Assembly (NCBI GenBank): GCA_900540305.1
Contig: UQFL01000086.1
Span: 1-5,647, forward strand
From: an uncultured Oscillospiraceae bacterium
GTDB lineage: Bacteria; Bacillota; Clostridia; Oscillospirales; Acutalibacteraceae
DNA length: 5,647 bases
Direction of reading: 5' to 3'
Of the stretch, positions 1-2,165 are shown piece by piece. Made by a program: the position numbers and the translations under genes. The notes under the pieces are model-generated. The model was not told where the DNA came from. It ran no database searches and saw only the letters and a program-made list of their open reading frames with translations. The number at the start of each line of letters is the position of its first letter. Within the stretch, counting starts at the first letter, position 1.

Positions 1-307
1 AACCGGGATAACATTTCTCAACCCATTCCATTGCAATCTGATGAGCAAGCATAGGCTCGATATTAGTTTCTTCTTCAAATGATTGTATAGCATAGTAGAA
101 CTGAACACCGTCTGTCTTGTTAAATTGTTTTTTAGTATCCATAAAATCTTTGAATGCTCGTTCAGCTAAGCAATTAACGCCTGATATTAATCGAACATTA
201 GTATCTTCAATTTCTGTTTTGTATCGTTGAGTACAGTATGCAATCACACTTCCGAGAGCACCTGAGTTCTTACTATCTTTTCGTTTCAAGAAATTTATCG
301 TTGCCAT
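1..307 (-). CDS. Relaxase / mobilization nuclease, N-terminal 102 codons (partial)
   Basis: This is the 5' part of a conjugative relaxase, the enzyme that nicks one strand at oriT and pilots it into the recipient. It starts with ATG at 307-305 and runs off the left edge without a stop. The N-terminus (MATINFLKRK) is followed by SVIAYCTQRYKT, where Tyr24 is the candidate nucleophile of motif I and Lys30-Thr31 fit the usual KT after it. Residues QFYYAIQSF and, near the edge, AHQIAMEWVEKCYPG match the block that precedes the metal-binding HxH motif in PF03432 (MOBP-like) relaxases. The HxH motif itself lies outside the window. The start lies inside the 3' end of mobC (13-base overlap), so translation is probably coupled. 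The family call is secure from the motif order; the exact MOB subfamily is not. Confidence 0.85.
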   Translation of the reverse strand, partial: MATINFLKRKDSKNSGALGSVIAYCTQRYKTEIEDTNVRLISGVNCLAERAFKDFMDTKKQFNKTDGVQFYYAIQSFEEETNIEPMLAHQIAMEWVEKCYPG

Positions 308-654
308 TTGTTTGCCTTTCGTATGATTGTGTTGAGTGCTTTATGTATGTTATCAAGCTCATCAGTACATTCTTGCAGATCAACACATTCAATTCTTCCT
401 AACTGAGACAGCATACGAAGTTGGTTTATGTTACCGCCTATGCGTTTAACTTGATAAACAAGTTCGTTGAAGGTATCTTTGTCACCGATAACATATACAT
501 CCTTAACGACAGCGCAGGCAGTAATGTATGCCGTCATATTCATATCTAATGCCGATGCTTTATCAGCAATAATACTTTTGGCAGTTGGCGTCAAGTGAAG
601 ATTAATTCGTTCTGACTTTGTTTCTTTATTCTTAATATCAATCACTCCTTTCAA
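295..654 (-). CDS. mobC: MobC-family plasmid mobilization relaxosome protein
   Basis: This is a 119-residue DNA-binding accessory protein of the relaxosome, which helps the relaxase open and nick oriT. Residues about 15-50 (SERINLHLTPTAKSII, then an MTAYI helix) look like a ribbon-helix-helix DNA-binding fold. Residues 69-85 (VKRIGGNINQLRMLSQLG) carry the IGxNxNQ signature of MobC (PF05713). The length is normal for the family. It lies directly upstream of the relaxase and directly downstream of the predicted oriT. The start is uncertain because no in-frame ATG exists before Met38. The longest form uses TTG at 654-652, preceded by GAAGG nine bases upstream. An excellent AAGGAG lies inside this frame at 650-645 and would suit an unusual ATT start at 636, eight bases on. 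GTG at 645 is too close to it. Confidence 0.87.
   Translation of the reverse strand: MKGVIDIKNKETKSERINLHLTPTAKSIIADKASALDMNMTAYITACAVVKDVYVIGDKDTFNELVYQVKRIGGNINQLRMLSQLGRIECVDLQECTDELDNIHKALNTIIRKANKWQR
645..650 (-). promoter_or_regulatory. Strong Shine-Dalgarno inside the annotated mobC 5' end
   Basis: The minus strand reads AAGGAG here, a near-perfect ribosome site, but it lies downstream of the TTG that gives the longest mobC frame. With 8-base spacing it points at an in-frame ATT codon (636-634). The competing weaker site GAAGG (668-664) serves the TTG at 654 and lies inside the small hairpin at 661-674, which could mask it. Confidence 0.5.
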
Positions 655-677
655 AATATTTTGCCTTCAGGCAACCA

Positions 678-701
678 CTTTTCGGTAAATGAGCCGAAAA
701 G
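678..701. repeat. oriT inverted repeat, likely relaxase-binding hairpin
   Basis: Perfect 8-bp arms, CTTTTCGG (678-685) and CCGAAAAG (694-701), with loop TAAATGAG. The 3' arm ends five bases before the predicted nic at 706/707, so this is the best candidate for the hairpin held by the relaxase. Confidence 0.7.
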
Positions 702-725
702 ATGCGCCCTAAGCGCTATGCTTGG

Positions 726-743
726 ACTCTCCTAAAGGAGAGT
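726..743. repeat. Perfect inverted repeat next to the nic motif
   Basis: Arms ACTCTCCT (726-733) and AGGAGAGT (736-743) enclose only AA. On the minus strand the TAG stop of the 20-codon ORF (732-794) falls at the centre of this repeat. It could be an accessory-protein (MobC) site or an RNA hairpin that ribosomes reaching the stop would melt. No T-run follows on the minus strand; a short GTTTT follows on the plus strand. Confidence 0.5.
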
Positions 744-794
744 GTTTTGAGCTGAAACAACTACGCAAAAATTACTTTTAGTTATTGTTTTCAT
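732..794 (-). CDS. 20-residue small ORF with strong ribosome site, upstream of oriT/mobC
   Basis: ATG at 794-792 is preceded on the minus strand by GGAGGTGA (812-805) with 10-base spacing, the best ribosome site in the mobilization region. The peptide begins MKTITKSNFCVVV, ends SAQNTLL and stops with TAG at 734-732, inside the perfect hairpin at 726-743. It has a basic polar start and a short hydrophobic VVV core with a single Cys; I recognise no family. It would be co-transcribed with mobC and the relaxase, and its stop is 78 bases before the mobC TTG. It may be a leader peptide that lets ribosomes open the oriT hairpins in the mRNA, or a real small protein. The ribosome site is seen directly; the function is unknown. 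Confidence 0.45.
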   Translation of the reverse strand: MKTITKSNFCVVVSAQNTLL

Positions 795-814
795 ATGTTC
801 GTCCTCACCTCCAC

Positions 815-842
815 AAACGCCACACAAGGCGTTTTTATTTTT
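815..842 (+). terminator. Terminator-like hairpin, plus-strand polarity
   Basis: Arms AAACGCC (815-821) and GGCGTTT (828-834) form a perfect 7-bp stem with a 6-base loop, followed on the plus strand by TTATTT. It has intrinsic-terminator form for rightward transcription, though all neighbouring genes run leftward. It may block rightward antisense transcripts from the oriT side. On the minus strand the same stem ends two bases before the GGAGGTGA of the small ORF and could act as a 5' mRNA structure. Confidence 0.5.
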
Positions 843-849
843 GTTTTGA

Positions 850-924
850 TTACTTTAGTGTGTTTTTCCTTTCCTCGTCAGAAGGGCTTTTAATTGTTTG
901 TCTACCAAATTTGTTAATCAGCAA
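850..924 (-). CDS. Possible 24-residue ORF overlapping the end of the winged-helix gene
   Basis: In the +1 frame, overlapping the last codons of the 914-1201 gene, a frame opens at TTG (924-922) or CTG (921-919) and ends at TAA (852-850). Its later part, FGRQTIKSPSDEERKNTLK, is hydrophilic and protein-like. No ATG and no clear ribosome site are present, so it would depend on coupling to the gene ahead. It may be a remnant of a small downstream gene whose ATG was lost. Low confidence. Confidence 0.2.
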   Translation of the reverse strand: MLINKFGRQTIKSPSDEERKNTLK

Positions 925-1201
925 TCTTATTTACTCTATATAAATTGGTTTGCTGTTTACCCTCGAGAAAAGATTTCTTGATTTCTATGTACCCGTATTC
1001 TTCAAGCCAGTGCAAAGCACGGCGGGCAGTATTGGAATGAATGTTGCAATATTCAGCTATGCGTTCTACTGAATACCAACACTCACCGACACTGTTTTTC
1101 CTGCTTACAAGAAAACAGTACACAGCAAAATCTCTGGGCTTCATTTCTTCATCGAAAATACAGTTCGGCAGAAGAAAGAAATTGCCTTTTTGTTTATTCA
1201 T
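914..1201 (-). CDS. Small winged helix-turn-helix protein (replication-initiator-like / HTH_36 type)
   Basis: This is a 95-residue DNA-binding protein. The start NFFLLPNCIFDEEMKPRDFAVY resembles the leading helix of HTH_36/replication-initiator N-terminal domains. SVERIAEYCNIHSNTARRALHWLEEYGYI (44-72) is a textbook helix-turn-helix, and residues 73-91 form the wing. ATG at 1201 is backed by GGGGGTGA (1213-1206). It reads in the same direction as mobC and the relaxase and sits upstream of oriT, so it probably regulates the mobilization module or binds near an origin. A full initiator would be much longer, so it is either a stand-alone regulator or a truncated relative. A pair of GGCTCAAAAG repeats upstream (1241-1250, 1371-1380) are candidate targets. 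The fold is clear; the role is inferred. Confidence 0.8.
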   Translation of the reverse strand: MNKQKGNFFLLPNCIFDEEMKPRDFAVYCFLVSRKNSVGECWYSVERIAEYCNIHSNTARRALHWLEEYGYIEIKKSFLEGKQQTNLYRVNKIAD

Positions 1202-1258
1202 AAAATCACCCCCTCACTTACCCTTGCACACTTTTTAAGCCTTTTGAGCCAAATTTTT

Positions 1259-1307
1259 AAAAAAAACCCTTCACTATATAGCCTCGAAAACGGCAAAAAA
1301 TGAGGGT
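1259..1307 (-). terminator. Attenuator-like hairpin with T8 run ahead of the winged-helix gene
   Basis: On the minus strand ACCCTCA (1307-1301) pairs with TGAAGGGT (1273-1266, one bulged base). An inner GCC (1294-1292) pairs with GGC (1283-1281), and eight T (1266-1259) follow directly. The winged-helix start is 58 bases downstream. The bulge and long loop make it a modest terminator. Confidence 0.4.
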
Positions 1308-1348
1308 GTTTCAGTTTTATTTACAAAATATTTACATACGCCCTCCAT
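1274..1348 (-). CDS. Possible 24-residue leader peptide of the winged-helix gene
   Basis: An ATG at 1348-1346 opens a frame that begins MEGVCKYFVNKTET, ends PSFFAVFEAI and stops with TAG at 1276-1274. I recognise no family. No good ribosome site precedes this ATG; the purine-rich GGAGGG lies just inside the frame. Its interest is position: codons ACA-CCC-TCA carry the 5' arm of a terminator-like hairpin and the stop abuts the 3' arm, so a ribosome finishing the frame would cover that arm. This is the geometry of leader-peptide attenuation. The ORF is weak by itself; the arrangement raises it somewhat. Confidence 0.3.
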   Translation of the reverse strand: MEGVCKYFVNKTETPSFFAVFEAI

Positions 1349-1390
1349 ATATTTAGCCGTTAAGTAACTACTTTTGAGCCAATTTTTCTA

Positions 1391-1444
1391 TCACAAAAAA
1401 GATAACAGATTTTTTAATATTGCGTGCATCTTCTGAAGATACAT
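1391..1444 (-). CDS. Possible 17-residue small ORF with good ribosome site
   Basis: ATG at 1444-1442 follows AGGAG (1456-1452) with 7-base spacing. The peptide is MYLQKMHAILKNLLSFL, a short amphipathic, basic and hydrophobic sequence, ending with TGA at 1393-1391. Its start codon and first codons coincide with the palindrome copy at 1424-1444. It could be a leader peptide, a tiny toxin-like peptide or chance; nothing in the sequence decides. The strong ribosome site is the main support. Confidence 0.3.
   Translation of the reverse strand: MYLQKMHAILKNLLSFL
1424..1444. repeat. Palindromic repeat, copy 1
   Basis: An imperfect palindrome around ATCTTC-T-GAAGAT that matches the perfect hairpin at 1565-1585 in 18 of 21 positions. 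The repeated palindrome suggests a regulator or recombinase binding site. Confidence 0.5.
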
Positions 1445-1478
1445 TTCTAGGCTCCTGTATCAATCTGCACAAACAATA

Positions 1479-1516
1479 TGTAGTGGATAAATCAATTTAC
1501 TGATTTATTCACTACA
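1479..1516. repeat. Long inverted repeat (16-bp arms, one G-T pair)
   Basis: TGTAGTGGATAAATCA (1479-1494) pairs with TGATTTATTCACTACA (1501-1516) around ATTTAC, with a single G-T mismatch. No T-run follows on either strand, so it is not a simple terminator. It lies between the two copies of the ATCTTC palindrome. Confidence 0.6.
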
Positions 1517-1564
1517 ACTCATAAAAACTTATTGACACAATCCAACAGTTTTTATCCGTTATTT

Positions 1565-1597
1565 ATGTATCTTCTAAAGATACATCTTTTTTATTTT
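1565..1597 (+). terminator. Perfect palindrome copy 2 followed by T-run (plus-strand terminator form)
   Basis: ATGTATCTT (1565-1573) and AAGATACAT (1577-1585) form a perfect 9-bp stem with a 3-base loop, then C and TTTTTTATTTT. It has intrinsic-terminator form for rightward transcripts, although no plus-strand gene is visible upstream. It is also copy 2 of the palindrome at 1424-1444, so it may instead be a protein site. Confidence 0.5.
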
Positions 1598-1618
1598 CAT
1601 CACTTTGCACAACAATTT

Positions 1619-1661
1619 GAAAACAAAAATAGCAGTTTCTCGTAATTGAGAAACTGCTATT
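1619..1661 (-). terminator. Intrinsic terminator of the DUF6809-like gene
   Basis: A perfect 14-bp stem, AATAGCAGTTTCTC (1628-1641) with GAGAAACTGCTATT (1648-1661), and a 6-base loop. On the minus strand it is followed by TTTGTTTTC. It begins 29 bases after the stop codon at 1691, the expected place for the end of this leftward transcript. Confidence 0.85.
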
Positions 1662-1690
1662 CATAAGCAAGTATTTTTAAATTGAAATTC

Positions 1691-1939
1691 TTATTCGTTT
1701 AATAACCTAACCGCTAACTTAAATCCTATTTCAAATGCCTGCACCTCAATCAGCGAAGCGTATTCGGTAAAGCAATCAACATACTTTTCAAACACATCCA
1801 AGTCATTATTCTTTTGGGAAGAAGATAGTGTTTCGTGATGCTTAGCAATCAGCGAAACTAATTCTTTTTCCTCATCTTTAATAACTTTATCTTCGTTTGG
1901 TCTGATATTCCCATACCATAGTTCTTGTAGTATTGACAT
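1691..1939 (-). CDS. DUF6809-like small protein of unknown function
   Basis: This is an 82-residue soluble protein starting MSILQELWYGNIRPNE, which fits the LxxLYYGNIxPNE opening typical of DUF6809-type proteins common in Firmicutes and their mobile elements. The rest is predicted helical: a charged helix (residues about 18-45, KDEEKELVSLIAKHHETL), then VFEKYVDCFTEYASLIEVQAFEIGFKLAVRLLNE, ending in the family-like FxxGFKLAxRLL helix. No function is established for the family. ATG at 1939 has GGGAG ten bases upstream. It is a single-gene transcript with a strong terminator (1619-1661), divergent from the YhgE/Pip operon and sharing its promoter region. The family name comes from recalled sequence resemblance and should be checked against a profile. 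Confidence 0.7.
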   Translation of the reverse strand: MSILQELWYGNIRPNEDKVIKDEEKELVSLIAKHHETLSSSQKNNDLDVFEKYVDCFTEYASLIEVQAFEIGFKLAVRLLNE

Positions 1940-2019
1940 AAATAATCAACTCCCTTGCAGTACAACAAATACCACAAAGGAGTTTGAATATCCAGATATT
2001 TTTACTAATTCGAACAATA

Positions 2020-2047
2020 AAAATATCATACCAAAAAGTTTTATCAA
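2020..2047 (-). promoter_or_regulatory. Candidate promoter of the DUF6809-like gene
   Basis: On the minus strand TTGATA (2047-2042), a 16-base spacer and TATTTT (2025-2020) form a plausible sigma-A promoter about 80 bases before the ATG at 1939. The -35 is good and the -10 is weak (four of six). The -35 lies in one arm of the palindrome at 2039-2066. Confidence 0.4.
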
Positions 2048-2066
2048 ATTGTAGTTTTTGATAAAA
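2039..2066. promoter_or_regulatory. Operator-like palindrome spanning both divergent -35 boxes
   Basis: TTTTATCAAA (2039-2048) and TTTGATAAAA (2057-2066) are perfect 10-bp inverted arms with an 8-base spacer. Each arm contains TTGATA on one strand, serving as -35 for the leftward and rightward genes. A dimeric repressor bound here would block both. No regulator gene is visible in the window. Confidence 0.5.
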
Positions 2067-2086
2067 TTTTAAGCGCTCTATATAAC
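2058..2086 (+). promoter_or_regulatory. Promoter of the YhgE/Pip-CmpB operon
   Basis: TTGATA (2058-2063), a 17-base spacer and TATAAC (2081-2086) give a strong sigma-A promoter. Transcription would begin near 2093, leaving a leader of about 70 bases before ATG 2166. The ribosome site AAGGAG (2152-2157) is 8 bases from the start. Confidence 0.75.
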
Positions 2087-2152
2087 TTGTTTAATGACTT
2101 TTAGCAGCAAATGCATTACTATTTGTAATAGAACAAAATACAACAAGTTATA
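2081..2152. repeat. 11-bp inverted repeat linking the -10 box and the ribosome site
   Basis: TATAACTTGTT (2081-2091) and AACAAGTTATA (2142-2152) are perfect inverted copies 50 bases apart. The first contains the -10 box and the second abuts AAGGAG. Because the first arm lies at or before the transcription start, pairing in the mRNA is unlikely; two operator half-sites are a better reading. A smaller repeat, ATTAC/GTAAT (2115-2129), lies between them. Confidence 0.5.
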
Positions 2153-2165
2153 AGGAGACGATCGT

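Larger units (their letters stand above)
661..743 (+). other. oriT: Predicted origin of transfer (oriT) with IncQ/pSK41-like nic motif
   Basis: Just upstream of mobC lies a cluster of three perfect inverted repeats: 661-674 (TTGCCT/AGGCAA, 2-base loop), 678-701 (CTTTTCGG/CCGAAAAG, 8-base loop) and 726-743 (ACTCTCCT/AGGAGAGT, 2-base loop). Five bases after the second hairpin comes TGCG-CCCT (703-710). Its eight bases match the core of the nic region known from IncQ plasmids (RSF1010/R1162) and the staphylococcal pSK41/pGO1 plasmids, where the cut falls between G and C, here between 706 and 707. Hairpin then nic a few bases later is the layout relaxases recognise. Cutting this strand would send the right side of the window first and the mob genes last. 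The cut site is an inference by motif; no nicking data are implied. Confidence 0.65.
1241..1387 (-). repeat. Direct repeat pair flanking the leader ORF
   Basis: CTTTTGAGCCAAATTTTT (1241-1258) and CTTTTGAGCCAATTTTT (1371-1387) share twelve identical leading bases (GGCTCAAAAG within, on the minus strand), 130 bases apart. One copy precedes the 24-codon ORF, the other follows the hairpin and lies 40 bases before the winged-helix start. Possible operator or iteron-like sites for the winged-helix protein. Confidence 0.45.
1202..1690. other. 489-base gene-poor, repeat-dense regulatory block
   Basis: No full-length gene is visible on either strand. The block holds, in order, the leader of the winged-helix gene with two GGCTCAAAAG direct repeats, a 24-codon ORF with a terminator-like hairpin, a 17-codon ORF, two copies of an ATCTTC-based palindrome, a 16-bp inverted repeat and two terminator hairpins. 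The base composition is very AT-rich compared with the genes to the right. The individual elements are listed separately. Confidence 0.7.

Noticed and set aside
1041..1238. 65-codon plus-strand ORF
   Set aside because: It lies antisense across most of the winged-helix gene, has no ribosome site and no family-like sequence; a shadow frame.
1532..1564. Promoter from TTGACA at 1532
   Set aside because: No acceptable -10 lies 16-18 bases downstream (TCCGTT at 17), and the terminator-like stem follows at once.
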